A DNA stretch of 64,000 bases from NCBI GenBank assembly GCA_910574475.1, contig CAJTAT010000012.1, forward strand, positions 31,736 through 95,735, in the 5' to 3' direction. How positions within the stretch are numbered: the stretch's first letter is position 1; each line of letters opens with the position of its first letter. The stretch comes from Clostridia bacterium (lineage in GTDB: Bacteria > Bacillota > Clostridia > Lachnospirales > Lachnospiraceae). Below, in pieces: positions 34,245 to 43,942 of this stretch. A model generated the notes under the pieces. That model was given only the letters and a program-made list of their open reading frames with translations, made no database searches and was not told the origin of the DNA. The position numbers were made by a program, and so were the translations under genes.

Positions 34245-36512
34245 TCACCTGTTGAGGCTTTGTAATCTCCACCCTCTTTTTCGCAACCAAACCACCCATG
34301 CAATGAGAAGCAACCCAGTAAGAAGAGAGACAACATCTCCGATTCGATAGAAAAACGGAGTTTCAAAACGGACGGTGACAGTGTCCTGAGAGGCTTCCGG
34401 CAGATAAACACGCAGACGAATCATGTCGCCGATACTAGTTTCCAGGCGTTCGTCAGTGCTGGTATAGGCACGGAAATGAGGATAATAGTTAAAGGATACA
34501 TCTACATAGGCATCCGGGGAGGCTTCTGTTTTCGTATAAGTGAAGGCAGCATTTGCATCCTGGCGGTAGCAGGAATCCAGAGTAACGCCATCAGATGGTA
34601 TGAAGGCTGTGTCCTGCTGCAATACTTGTCGAAAACTGATGTATTCGTCATTCCCATAGTTGATAACATAGAGTGTATCTGTGTCCTGAGAGTGATCCAT
34701 TTGCGTATGCCAATCTGTAAAGTGATTTGCTGTGCTACTAAAATTATTGAAATATCCTGCACTGGAGTACAAGGTAAGGACAGCGCAGAGGGCAAATAAT
34801 AGCTCTCTGGATTCTTTGGATTGAAAGAAAGCGTAAATTCCAATTGCAGAAGTCAGGCATAAAAGGATAACGGCAAAGGGAAGAAAACGAGAGGTAAATT
34901 GAATACGCCCAGCCAGATGATTGATCAATTCTATGCGCTGAAGCCTTTTCCAGGGGAAGTAGACAGAAGAGGCATAGAGAGATAAGCCACCTAAGATAAG
35001 GCAATAGCGGCCCATTTTTAAATAGAAATCCTTTTTGTCTTTTCGAAAATAGGTACAGAGGAATAGCAGAACCCCTACTAATAATACAAGACCAATCGAA
35101 TAAGGCATCTCTTGAACTATGGTATCAAGCCCAACTGCTTCCCCAGTGGGATAATTCATTCCTATATCAAAAAACTGAGCAGGATAAACAGCATAACCGG
35201 CAAGAGGCCGGATGTCAGCAAAAGCGGCTACGGAATACTGCATATGATCCAGGAGAGGAAGGATAAACCATAAGTTTAAAAGCACAGTAGAGACAGCAGC
35301 TACGATGAGACGAATCAGTCGCTTCCGATCTTTTAGCCGACGAATATTCCAGAGACCAAATAAAATTGCGTATCCAATAGCAAGCTCTGTGGTGATCAGA
35401 TGAGACTGAAACAGAGCAGTGAAAGCCAGAGTAGCAATCAACCATTTTCGGGAATCTCCAAGGAAGAGATGGTACATTCCTAAAAGCAAGAGCGGAAGGA
35501 AAATAGTAGCTAACACTTCCCCGATGGCAGCTCTGGTATAAAGATTGATAAAGCGGTACATAGACAGCGTATAGAGAAAAGACGCGATAAGCCCAATCTT
35601 TCTGGAACGGCATACACGGGAAAATGAGTAGTAGGACACCCCTGCTGTTGCAAAGTTGATACAGATAAGTAAAAGCTTATAGCAACCTATAGGAGACATG
35701 CCCAAGGTTATAAGAAATGAAAAAGGATACAGAAAGAATTCGGGATAAAAAACAGGGCTCATATAGGTGAATCCATGCCACATTTGGGTGTGGATACGGA
35801 TAGGAAAGGCGCCCCTGGTAAGCCCCTCTGACAGATTAAAAAGTCTTCCATAGTGAAAATACATATCATGTCCAGACTGAAGCCAGGGGAAACATAAAGG
35901 AATAGAAGACCAGACAGCGGCAAAAGTTAGAAGCACAAAGACCTCTGGCCGCACTTTTTTTCTGCTTCTATAGATAAAAAACAGGGCAGAAACGACAACA
36001 ATCAATGCAGCATAAATATAGGGATCGCAGTAAAGCCCTCTCTGGGAGAGAAGATAAATACTGCGGAACTCCACACCTGTGTTACTGATAATCCGAAACT
36101 GGATATATTCCACATACTCATCAATGGAAAAGGACAGACGAATATTTTCTCCTGTGGCGGGGATCTCAGATGAGGCCAAAACTCTCCCAGAAGTGTTGTC
36201 TGGATTGACATAGAGAGGATCATAGACCTCCACAAAACTGCCTTCCGCCTGGGCAGCGACGTTAAAGGTAGCCTCGTAAGTTCCTTTTTTAAAATAAAAG
36301 CTATCGCTGTTCAAAACTACATTGCTGACATAGCTGGGTACTGTTATGACATCCTCCCCTTCTTCCACAATACTGATGAATTCTTCAGGATAATTCATCA
36401 CATCAGGAAGAAACGTGCGTTCTGTGTAGTCTTCAAAAGGCATAATAAGAACGGCCATTAAGAAAAAGAGAGTGATAAGTAATTGACCTTTATATTGTTT
36501 GAGCTGACTCAT
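34245..36512 (-). CDS. Large multi-pass membrane protein (GT-C glycosyltransferase / YfhO-like)
   Basis: 755 residues. One N-terminal membrane helix is followed by an external beta-rich domain (about 35-160), then ten or more helices between about 165 and 600, a C-terminal external part, and a final helix before a basic tail (WLRKRGWRLQ). A motif HDMYFHYGRLFNLSEGLTRGAFPIRIH follows the second helix, as in integral-membrane 6-pyruvoyl-tetrahydropterin synthase-related / GT-C proteins that decorate wall polymers. The acceptor is unknown. I use the ATG at 36512; the in-frame ATG at 36557 overlaps a TATAAT on the same strand. Confidence 0.75.
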   Translation of the reverse strand: MSQLKQYKGQLLITLFFLMAVLIMPFEDYTERTFLPDVMNYPEEFISIVEEGEDVITVPSYVSNVVLNSDSFYFKKGTYEATFNVAAQAEGSFVEVYDPLYVNPDNTSGRVLASSEIPATGENIRLSFSIDEYVEYIQFRIISNTGVEFRSIYLLSQRGLYCDPYIYAALIVVVSALFFIYRSRKKVRPEVFVLLTFAAVWSSIPLCFPWLQSGHDMYFHYGRLFNLSEGLTRGAFPIRIHTQMWHGFTYMSPVFYPEFFLYPFSFLITLGMSPIGCYKLLLICINFATAGVSYYSFSRVCRSRKIGLIASFLYTLSMYRFINLYTRAAIGEVLATIFLPLLLLGMYHLFLGDSRKWLIATLAFTALFQSHLITTELAIGYAILFGLWNIRRLKDRKRLIRLIVAAVSTVLLNLWFILPLLDHMQYSVAAFADIRPLAGYAVYPAQFFDIGMNYPTGEAVGLDTIVQEMPYSIGLVLLVGVLLFLCTYFRKDKKDFYLKMGRYCLILGGLSLYASSVYFPWKRLQRIELINHLAGRIQFTSRFLPFAVILLCLTSAIGIYAFFQSKESRELLFALCAVLTLYSSAGYFNNFSSTANHFTDWHTQMDHSQDTDTLYVINYGNDEYISFRQVLQQDTAFIPSDGVTLDSCYRQDANAAFTYTKTEASPDAYVDVSFNYYPHFRAYTSTDERLETSIGDMIRLRVYLPEASQDTVTVRFETPFFYRIGDVVSLLTGLLLIAWVVWLRKRGWRLQSLNR

Positions 36513-36643
36513 TATTGTAGACACATTCCTTTCATTTAGGTATAAATATGCCCTCATTATATCATAGAGGGAATAAAAATGCTATTAGTAATGTGGGTGT
36601 TCGTGTAGTAGGATATAAGAGTATACGACATATATAGACGGAC

Positions 36644-36792
36644 GCCACGTTCATGCACCATTCCCTTTGGGGACTCGCTTTCGCTCCGCTCAAACGCAGC
36701 AGCACTAAATTCACATGTCGCCTTTGGCTCATGTTCATTAAGTGCTGGCGTTTTCGAAGGGTCCCTACAGGGAACTGGTGCATGAACGTGGC
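36644..36792. repeat. 149-bp near-palindromic element upstream of purL
   Basis: The ends form a perfect 17-bp inverted repeat, GCCACGTTCATGCACCA and its complement. TTCCCT with AGGGAA and GGGGAC with GTCCCT continue the stem to about 29 bp. Inside, AAACGC and CAGCACT pair with GCGTTT and AGTGCTG to make a second long stem. No coding sequence is inside. It looks like a non-autonomous palindromic repeat (MITE/REP-like) or a long structured RNA. Confidence 0.75.
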
Positions 36793-37028
36793 TGTTGGCC
36801 TAATACATTGTCGGTGCTAAGTATGCCCTTTTCTGATAAGGGAATATACAGTTCAATATAGATAAGTGACGGGCTTACCCCATTTGCAAATGGTCTATTG
36901 AGCTTTCAGATCGCGTCTACAGCCACAAAATAAATAAGTTTTACTAATAAAATATTTTAAATATATTAATTATACTTATTAAAGTTTTCATGCTATAATA
37001 GATTTTAATAAAGTTACACAACTTAAAT

Positions 37029-37063
37029 CCACATCCCACTCTTTCACGGCAGGTGGGATGTGG
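37029..37063 (+). promoter_or_regulatory. Leader hairpin of purL
   Basis: CCACATCCCAC pairs perfectly over 11 bp with GTGGGATGTGG, around a 13-base loop, ending 21 bases before the purL start and without a T run. A TATAAT at 36994-36999 places it in the 5' untranslated region. It does not match the purine riboswitch aptamer. Confidence 0.55.
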
Positions 37064-37084
37064 AACTCAAACAGGAGGTCAGTT

Positions 37085-40000
37085 ATGGGCAATGTAAGAA
37101 GAATCTTTGTGGAAAAAAAGGCGCCTTTTGCAGTAAAGGCAAGAGAGCTGGAAGAGGAAATCAAAAGCTATCTTGGAATTCCCGGAGTAACCGGAGTACG
37201 GGTTTTCATTCGCTATGATGTGGAAAATATCTCAGATGAAGTATTTTTGGCAGCATGCCGGACTGTGTTTTCGGAACCCCCAGTAGATATCCTTTATGAG
37301 GAAAAGTTTGAAGCGGAACCAAATGCCCGTATTTTCAGTGTGGAATATCTCCCCGGCCAGTTTGACCAGAGAGCGGATTCCGCAGTGCAGTGCGTAAAAT
37401 TTTTGAATGAAGATGAAGAGCCAGTGATACGCTCGGCCATCACTTATGTGATTATGGGTTCCATCTCCGAGGAAGAGTTTGCGTCCATTAAGAGTTTTTG
37501 CATCAATCCTGTGGACTCCAGGGAGACTGGCATGGTGAAACCGGACACGCTGGTGACAGAGTTTGAGGAGCCGGCAGATGTGAAAATTTTTGACGGCTTC
37601 TGTCAGATGGAGGAAGGAACTTTGAAAGAGCTGTATTCCTCTTTGAATCTTGCCATGACCTTCAAGGATTTTGTGCATATTCAGAATTACTTTATAAATG
37701 AGGAGAAACGGGATCCCTCTATGACAGAGATTCGTGTACTGGATACGTATTGGTCCGATCACTGCCGTCATACTACATTCTCTACAGAGCTTACGGATGT
37801 GAGCTTTGGAGAAGGATACTACAGGAAGCCCATTGAGGGAACTTATCAGAGATACCTCTCAGATCGGGGAGAGATTTTTAAAGGGCGAAAGGACAAGTTT
37901 GTCTGCCTGATGGATTTGGCGCTGATGGCTATGCGCAAGCTGAAAGCAGAAGGAAAGCTGACCGATCAGGAGGAATCGGATGAGATCAATGCCTGCTCCA
38001 TTGTAGTGCCTGTTGAGATAGACGGAAAGACTGAGGAGTGGCTAGTGAATTTTAAAAATGAGACTCACAATCACCCCACAGAGATTGAACCTTTCGGTGG
38101 AGCAGCCACTTGTCTGGGGGGCGCCATCCGGGATCCTCTGTCTGGACGGACTTATGTCTACCAGGCTATGCGTGTGACAGGGGCTGCGGATCCCACGGTT
38201 TCCGTGAAAGAGACTTTGAAAGGGAAGTTGCCTCAGAAAAAACTGGTACGAGGGGCAGCCAGCGGCTACAGCTCCTACGGCAATCAAATTGGCCTTGCCA
38301 CAGGATATGTAAAAGAGATATATCATCCTGATTATGTGGCAAAAAGGATGGAGATCGGCGCCGTGATGGGAGCCGCACCCCGCAAAGATGTGATACGTGA
38401 GACTTCAGATCCGGGAGATTTGATTGTTCTGCTGGGAGGCAGGACAGGGCGGGACGGATGCGGCGGCGCCACCGGTTCCTCTAAGGTTCATACAGAGGCG
38501 TCCATTGAGACCTGCGGCGCAGAGGTTCAGAAGGGAAATGCCCCCACAGAGCGGAAGATTCAAAGATTGTTCCGCCGGCCGGAGGTGACTCGCCTGATTA
38601 AGAAATGTAATGACTTTGGTGCAGGCGGGGTATCTGTAGCGATCGGCGAACTGGCGGCCGGCCTTCGGGTGGATTTAGATAAGGTTCCAAAGAAATACGC
38701 AGGACTGGACGGAACGGAGATCGCCATTTCTGAATCCCAGGAACGAATGGCAGTGGTTGTGGATCAAAAGGATGTAGAGGAGTTCCTCTCTTATGCAAAG
38801 GAAGAAAATCTGGAGGCAGTGACAGTAGCGGAAGTGACAAGCAGTCCCCGGTTGGTTCTGGTGTGGAGAGGAAAGGAGATCGTAAATATTTCCAGGGCCT
38901 TTTTGGACACGAATGGAGCCCACCAGGAAACTACAGTTGCTGTGGACATGCCCGATGAAAATAAAAAATATTTTGTGAGGAATGAGATAGGGGATGTAAG
39001 AGCAAAATGGCTGGATACCCTAAAGGACTTGAATGTCTGCTCCCAGAAGGGGCTGGTGGAGATGTTCGACAGCTCTATTGGTGCAGGAAGCGTGCTGATG
39101 CCCTATGGCGGTAAATACCAGCTCACAGAGACACAGACAATGGTTGCCAAGCTTCCGGTCCTAAAGGGAAAAACAGATACTGTGACCATGATGAGCTATG
39201 GCTTTGATCCCTATCTTTCTAGTTGGAGTCCTTATCACGGAGCTATCTATGCAGTTCTTGAGTCTGTGGCAAGGATTGTGGCTTCTGGCGGAGACTACCA
39301 AAAGATCCACTTCACATTCCAGGAATATTTCCGCCGTATGACAGAGGATCCACAACGATGGAGCCAGCCTTTTGCCGCCCTTCTGGGAGCTTATGACGCA
39401 CAGCTTGGCTTTGGTCTGCCCTCTATCGGTGGGAAAGACAGTATGTCTGGGACATTTAATGATATTGATGTTCCTCCCACATTGGTTTCTTTTGCAGTGG
39501 ATATTGCAAGTCATAAGCATATCCTTACACCAGAGCTTAAAAAAGTAGGAAATAAGCTTATATTGATGTCCATTGACCGTGATAACTATGATCTTCCAAA
39601 TTATGAGCAGATCAAAGATTTGTATGGAAAGTTCTTCCAGGATGTGAAAGCAGGAAATATTATCTCCGCCTATGCGTTGGATGGCAATGGTCTGGCTGCT
39701 GCTGTCAGCAAGATGGCATTTGGCAATCAGCTTGGAGTGAGGATTGAGCACAATGTTGATAAGCGGGATCTGTTTACCCCAGGCTTTGGAAATATCGTAG
39801 CCGAGGTTCCAGACGGATGTGTGGGTAAGCTGGCAATCTCTTATACCGTGATAGGTGAGGTGACGGAAAGCGGATTTGCATACCAGGATATGATGATCTC
39901 TATGGAAGAGGCGCTTTATACCTGGACTGAACCCCTGGAAAGAGTGTTCCCCACAGTGGCGGTTCCAGGAAAGGAGAAGGTTGAGACTCCTTGCTACGAG

Positions 40001-40834
40001 GCCGATCATGTCTATGTATGTAAGAACAAGGTAGCCCGGCCCACAGTGTTTATTCCTGTATTCCCGGGAACAAACTGTGAGTATGACAGCACAAAAGCTT
40101 TTGAGCGGGCAGGCGCGGATGTGATCACCAGGGTGTTCCGTAACCTGACGGCCGAAGATATCCGTGAATCAGTGGAGATTTTTGAGAAGGCTATCAACCA
40201 GGCACAGATTATTATGTTCCCCGGAGGATTTTCTGCAGGAGACGAGCCAGACGGTTCTGCCAAATTCTTTGCCACAGCCTTCCAGAACGCTAAGATCAAG
40301 GAAGCTGTCAGAAAGCTTTTGAATGAGCGGGATGGACTGGCTTTGGGTATCTGCAATGGTTTCCAGGCTTTGATTAAGCTGGGGCTTGTACCTTACGGTG
40401 AGATTGTGGGGCAGAAGGAGGATTCCCCCACTCTGACGTTCAATACCATAAATCGTCACATATCCAAGATGGTTTACACTAAGGTGGTGACAAATAAGTC
40501 TCCTTGGCTGATGCAGACAGAACTGGGAAAAACTTATGTCAATCCGGCGTCTCATGGAGAAGGACGTTTCGTAGCCAATAAAGAGTGGATAGACAAGCTG
40601 TTTGCCAACGGGCAGGTTGCCACCCAGTATGTGGATCCAGAAGGGGAATGTAGTATGGATGAGTACTGGAATGTAAATGGATCCTACGCATCCATTGAAG
40701 GAATCCTGAGCCCTGACGGACGCATATTAGGAAAGATGGCCCATGCCGAGCGGCGGGACGAGGCCGTGGCGATTAATATTTATGGCGAGATGGACATGAA
40801 ATTATTCGAGTCTGGGGTAGCTTATTTTAAATAA
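37085..40834 (+). CDS. purL: Phosphoribosylformylglycinamidine synthase, single-chain
   Basis: Converts FGAR to FGAM in purine synthesis, with glutamine as nitrogen donor. The 1249-residue protein is the fused clostridial form: PurS-like N-terminus, two AIRS-type synthetase halves (NETHNHPTEIEPFGGAATCLGG near 325; GGKDSMSGTFNDIDVPP near 790) and a C-terminal class I glutaminase with FPGTNCEYD, FPGGFSAGDEPDGSAKF, GICNGFQ (catalytic cysteine) and SHGEGRF. Its glutaminase site is intact, unlike that of GuaA nearby. The ATG at 37085 follows AGGAGGT; the open frame from 37058 has no start signal. Confidence 0.96.
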   Translation: MGNVRRIFVEKKAPFAVKARELEEEIKSYLGIPGVTGVRVFIRYDVENISDEVFLAACRTVFSEPPVDILYEEKFEAEPNARIFSVEYLPGQFDQRADSAVQCVKFLNEDEEPVIRSAITYVIMGSISEEEFASIKSFCINPVDSRETGMVKPDTLVTEFEEPADVKIFDGFCQMEEGTLKELYSSLNLAMTFKDFVHIQNYFINEEKRDPSMTEIRVLDTYWSDHCRHTTFSTELTDVSFGEGYYRKPIEGTYQRYLSDRGEIFKGRKDKFVCLMDLALMAMRKLKAEGKLTDQEESDEINACSIVVPVEIDGKTEEWLVNFKNETHNHPTEIEPFGGAATCLGGAIRDPLSGRTYVYQAMRVTGAADPTVSVKETLKGKLPQKKLVRGAASGYSSYGNQIGLATGYVKEIYHPDYVAKRMEIGAVMGAAPRKDVIRETSDPGDLIVLLGGRTGRDGCGGATGSSKVHTEASIETCGAEVQKGNAPTERKIQRLFRRPEVTRLIKKCNDFGAGGVSVAIGELAAGLRVDLDKVPKKYAGLDGTEIAISESQERMAVVVDQKDVEEFLSYAKEENLEAVTVAEVTSSPRLVLVWRGKEIVNISRAFLDTNGAHQETTVAVDMPDENKKYFVRNEIGDVRAKWLDTLKDLNVCSQKGLVEMFDSSIGAGSVLMPYGGKYQLTETQTMVAKLPVLKGKTDTVTMMSYGFDPYLSSWSPYHGAIYAVLESVARIVASGGDYQKIHFTFQEYFRRMTEDPQRWSQPFAALLGAYDAQLGFGLPSIGGKDSMSGTFNDIDVPPTLVSFAVDIASHKHILTPELKKVGNKLILMSIDRDNYDLPNYEQIKDLYGKFFQDVKAGNIISAYALDGNGLAAAVSKMAFGNQLGVRIEHNVDKRDLFTPGFGNIVAEVPDGCVGKLAISYTVIGEVTESGFAYQDMMISMEEALYTWTEPLERVFPTVAVPGKEKVETPCYEADHVYVCKNKVARPTVFIPVFPGTNCEYDSTKAFERAGADVITRVFRNLTAEDIRESVEIFEKAINQAQIIMFPGGFSAGDEPDGSAKFFATAFQNAKIKEAVRKLLNERDGLALGICNGFQALIKLGLVPYGEIVGQKEDSPTLTFNTINRHISKMVYTKVVTNKSPWLMQTELGKTYVNPASHGEGRFVANKEWIDKLFANGQVATQYVDPEGECSMDEYWNVNGSYASIEGILSPDGRILGKMAHAERRDEAVAINIYGEMDMKLFESGVAYFK

Positions 40835-40849
40835 TTAGAAGACGAAGAT

Positions 40850-40907
40850 AAAAGGCAGTCGTGAAATGTGTTTTAAATCAAATTTTCTGACTGCCTTTTC
40901 TTTTTTT
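40850..40907 (+). terminator. Terminator of purL
   Basis: AAAAGGCAGTC pairs with GACTGCCTTTT, followed by CTTTTTTT. Confidence 0.9.
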
Positions 40908-41044
40908 GCAAGAGGAAGCATCTCATTACAAGGGGAAAGCATTTTATGACAATCAAATTGCCCTGATGGGCCATATCTGATATTCTATTAATTTAAGGAT
41001 AAATATAAAAATACAAGTGTGTTTGTTTAACCATGGAGGCAAGA

Positions 41045-41758
41045 ATGATAAAATTTGCAATCTGTGATGATGAACCGTTTATGGTAAAAGAAATTTCAGC
41101 TCAACTCTCAAAGTATATGAAAGAAAAAAATATAACTTCTTACAGTGTCTGCTGCTTTACTAATGGCCGCGCCCTGTTAGACAGCGATCTCGATTTTGAT
41201 CTGATTTTCTTAGACATCCAAATGGAACGGCCCAACGGGATGGAAGCAGCAAAAATACTGCGGAAACGGAACAATCAAAGCCGGTTGATTTTTGTGACTG
41301 TCTTAAAAGAATGTGTATTTGACGCCTTTGAAGTGGAAGCATATGATTATCTTCTAAAACCCTTGGACTGCGACCGTTTTAAACGAACCGTGGACAGGGC
41401 AATCAAAGCTTTGACACGGGAAATAGATAAAAGTATTGTGATACAAAAGGGAATGTCCTGTGATATTATTCCTCTTTCTCAAGTCATATATTGTGAGGTG
41501 CAGGGTCGGAAACTTTATATTCATCAAAGTAATGGAACAATTGTGGATTATTACAATAAGCTGGAAGACTTTGAGCGGCGTGTGGATGGGCGGTTCTTTA
41601 AATGCCACAGAAGCTATCTTGTGAATCTCGACTATGTCCGCGGATGTAAGGCCGGGCAGGTCATATTGGCCCAGGGAAATGTAATTCCTGTTTCCAGATT
41701 GCGCGAACGGGATTTGACCCAGGCGCTTCTGCGTCATATGAAAGAAAGGGAATTCTGA
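41045..41758 (+). CDS. LytTR-family response regulator (AgrA-like)
   Basis: 237 residues: receiver domain with CDDE (residues 7-10), phosphoacceptor aspartate in FLDIQMERPNG (about 57) and conserved lysine in LLKPLD, then a LytTR DNA-binding domain (about 135-235; RFFKCHRSYLVNLDYV). Such regulators bind direct repeats of about 9 bp. GGAGG precedes the ATG at 41045. It ends one base before the kinase gene. Confidence 0.93.
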   Translation: MIKFAICDDEPFMVKEISAQLSKYMKEKNITSYSVCCFTNGRALLDSDLDFDLIFLDIQMERPNGMEAAKILRKRNNQSRLIFVTVLKECVFDAFEVEAYDYLLKPLDCDRFKRTVDRAIKALTREIDKSIVIQKGMSCDIIPLSQVIYCEVQGRKLYIHQSNGTIVDYYNKLEDFERRVDGRFFKCHRSYLVNLDYVRGCKAGQVILAQGNVIPVSRLRERDLTQALLRHMKEREF

Positions 41759-41759
41759 T

Positions 41760-43046
41760 ATGGACTATTTTAGCATATGTCTGAATGGCTTTTGCCTGGC
41801 GGCACAGAGTGCTATGTACATAATTTTTACCAGCCGCCTTACAGGGAAAAAGCAAAAAGCATGGCATTTCATCTCATATCTTTTGCTTCTCAGTATCTTT
41901 GAATGGGCCGCGGTCAGGATTGCGCTTTCCTGGATCTTGGCCATCAGCGGAGAGCTTCTTATTCTATATGGGATGAGCCGTTTTGCGCTGGGAAACCAAA
42001 AAGCGGTATCCTGGATTGCTTCTATTCTTGCAAATTATATTTCTCAGCTTTCTTTTGGCATAGTGAATTCAGTGGAGGCAGTGATCTTCCCTCATTTCAT
42101 TGGTAAACATCTCATATATGTTCTGGTTATTCTGGCAACAGCCGTCGCCTTTGGAATCTGTGTCTGTTGTTATGTTACAGTGTTAAAATTTGTTTCTCTG
42201 AAAGAGAAAGGTCAGACATCAGAGATTGGATTGCTACTGTTTCCGGTATTATTTTTCTATATTGCAGAACTGTATATTATGCAAACTTCATACACACAAG
42301 TTTTCATAGATGCATCTCTTGGCCTTTCTCTGGAAGAATTTAGTAAGCATACAGGACTAATGTTTTTACAGGCTCTGGGGCTTTTGGCACTTCTATGCAT
42401 TTTGTATGCCTATCGACGTATTTGCCTAGAGTTTCAGACACAGGCAGAGCTGCGCTCTCTTACACAAGCGGCCGGGGCGCAGAAAGTATATATTGACGAG
42501 GCAAAGATGCGCTACGAGCAGACCAGGGCATTTCGTCATGATATTAAGAATCACTTGTCTGTGCTAAACGGTCTGTTGAACAGTGGCAAACTGGATAAGG
42601 CCATAGCCTATCTTCAAAAGCTGGATATGGCTTCGGCCGCTATGTCCTTTCCATACCACACAGGAAATCCGGTGGTGGACATTTTACTGAGCGAAAAGTT
42701 GGGACTGGCAAAGGCAAGTGGAATTGCCACAGAGGTTTCCCTGATACTGTCTAATTCCTATGGGATAGATGATTTTGACCTGTGTGTAATTTTTGCAAAT
42801 GCTCTGGATAATGCCATCCATGCCTGCCAATCAGTGAGGGGAACCAAGTCAATGCGTATCCTCGGAGAACGTCAGGGAGATTTTTATATGCTGAGCTTTG
42901 AAAATACCTGCGACCATGAAACTTCGTTTCAAATAGGAACTGGACTTTCCAACATCAAATCAGTAGCTGAAAAATATCATGGCGCTATGCTGACAGAGAA
43001 AAAAGGTCAGCGTTTTTCTCTGAATGTGCTGCTAAACATATCATGA
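41760..43046 (+). CDS. GHKL-type sensor histidine kinase (AgrC-like)
   Basis: 428 residues. Six or so membrane helices occupy the first 215, then a short coiled linker, an HDIKNHL phosphorylation box (about 260) and a GHKL ATPase domain with NALDNAIHAC and GTGLSNIKSV. This is the AgrC/VirS type that usually senses peptides. No agrB, agrD or other peptide gene is adjacent, so the signal is unknown. It is paired with the preceding regulator. Confidence 0.92.
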   Translation: MDYFSICLNGFCLAAQSAMYIIFTSRLTGKKQKAWHFISYLLLLSIFEWAAVRIALSWILAISGELLILYGMSRFALGNQKAVSWIASILANYISQLSFGIVNSVEAVIFPHFIGKHLIYVLVILATAVAFGICVCCYVTVLKFVSLKEKGQTSEIGLLLFPVLFFYIAELYIMQTSYTQVFIDASLGLSLEEFSKHTGLMFLQALGLLALLCILYAYRRICLEFQTQAELRSLTQAAGAQKVYIDEAKMRYEQTRAFRHDIKNHLSVLNGLLNSGKLDKAIAYLQKLDMASAAMSFPYHTGNPVVDILLSEKLGLAKASGIATEVSLILSNSYGIDDFDLCVIFANALDNAIHACQSVRGTKSMRILGERQGDFYMLSFENTCDHETSFQIGTGLSNIKSVAEKYHGAMLTEKKGQRFSLNVLLNIS

Positions 43047-43238
43047 CATTCAGAATACATTTGAGATCAAAGGCCTTGAAAATCTATGGGATAGTAGGTA
43101 TACTCAGTAAATAGAAGAGGCATTCGTTTCAGTGCATATAAAAGTTATCATCTCTTGACAAGGGCACAGACAGTTGAAAAAGGGAGTAATCTGAAATGAA
43201 GGCAGTGCCATTATTTTTAGAAGAATGGAGGAGCAAAA

Positions 43239-43766
43239 ATGGAACCGATTTATGGAATGATTTCTGGTGGGATCCACTCGCCTGCAAGAGTTACTGACGT
43301 GAAAGATGCGTCCCAGGTTCAGAAGCAAGAGGAAGAACATGAAGAATATCCTGGAAAGCCTGTGAGAGATGAATATATTTCTGAGGAGAAGCAGGATCCA
43401 ACCGGACGCTACTGGCTGGGAAAAGATGAGAACGATAATCCTAAAATCTATTTTGACGATTTGAAAGGAACTGCAGATGAGGCGGAACATAAGGCTCAGC
43501 ATGGTGAGAACAGGGAATCTGGTGATCCAGTAAAGAAGATTTCAGAGGAAAAGGCCGAGACATGTACTGTCAATACGGACAAAGTTGACCGTGAAATTGA
43601 AAAGTTGAAAAAGAAGCAAGCGGAGTTGAAACGGCAGTTGAATTCTGAAACAGATGAACGAAAAATAGGAGATTTGGAACAAGAACTGGCTCGGGTTGAA
43701 AACGAGTTGAGACAAAAGGATAACGATACATATAGGCGTCAGCATGCGCAATATAGTTATTCTTAA
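43239..43766 (+). CDS. Uncharacterised coiled-coil protein
   Basis: 175 residues, mostly charged. MEPIYGMISGG at the start, a conserved-looking patch DPTGRYWLGKDENDNPKIYFDD (about 52-73), and a C-terminal coiled coil (about 115-160, VDREIEKLKKKQAELKRQL and ELARVENELRQK). There is no signal peptide. I recognise no family. AGGAGC lies 5-6 bases before the ATG, and a perfect 19-bp hairpin follows. Confidence 0.75.
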   Translation: MEPIYGMISGGIHSPARVTDVKDASQVQKQEEEHEEYPGKPVRDEYISEEKQDPTGRYWLGKDENDNPKIYFDDLKGTADEAEHKAQHGENRESGDPVKKISEEKAETCTVNTDKVDREIEKLKKKQAELKRQLNSETDERKIGDLEQELARVENELRQKDNDTYRRQHAQYSYS

Positions 43767-43769
43767 TAT

Positions 43770-43815
43770 AGTCACAGATTTGAGGAAATTTTGTGTTTTC
43801 CTCAAATCTGTGACT
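43770..43815 (+). terminator. Perfect 19-bp hairpin after the coiled-coil gene
   Basis: AGTCACAGATTTGAGGAAA (43770-43788) and its exact complement (43797-43815) flank an 8-base loop. Only TATTATATG follows, so it may stabilise the 3' end as well as terminate. Confidence 0.75.
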
Positions 43816-43873
43816 TATTATATGGAATAAAAATAATTTCTGTACGGGATTTCTGTGGGGTTATACTTTTTCT

Positions 43874-43902
43874 TTGCAAGGAGATAAGGAGTTTGCTATA
43901 AT
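43874..43902 (+). promoter_or_regulatory. Promoter of guaA
   Basis: TTGCAA, 17-bp spacer, TATAAT, 40 bases before the guaA start. No riboswitch is visible in the short leader. Confidence 0.75.
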
Positions 43903-43942
43903 TAATCAAACACTAAATTAAAAGATAAGGAGATCCTACCCC

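Noticed and set aside
36513..36557. Earlier start of the large membrane protein
   Set aside because: The ATG at 36557 falls in a TATAAT on the same strand and has no ribosome site.
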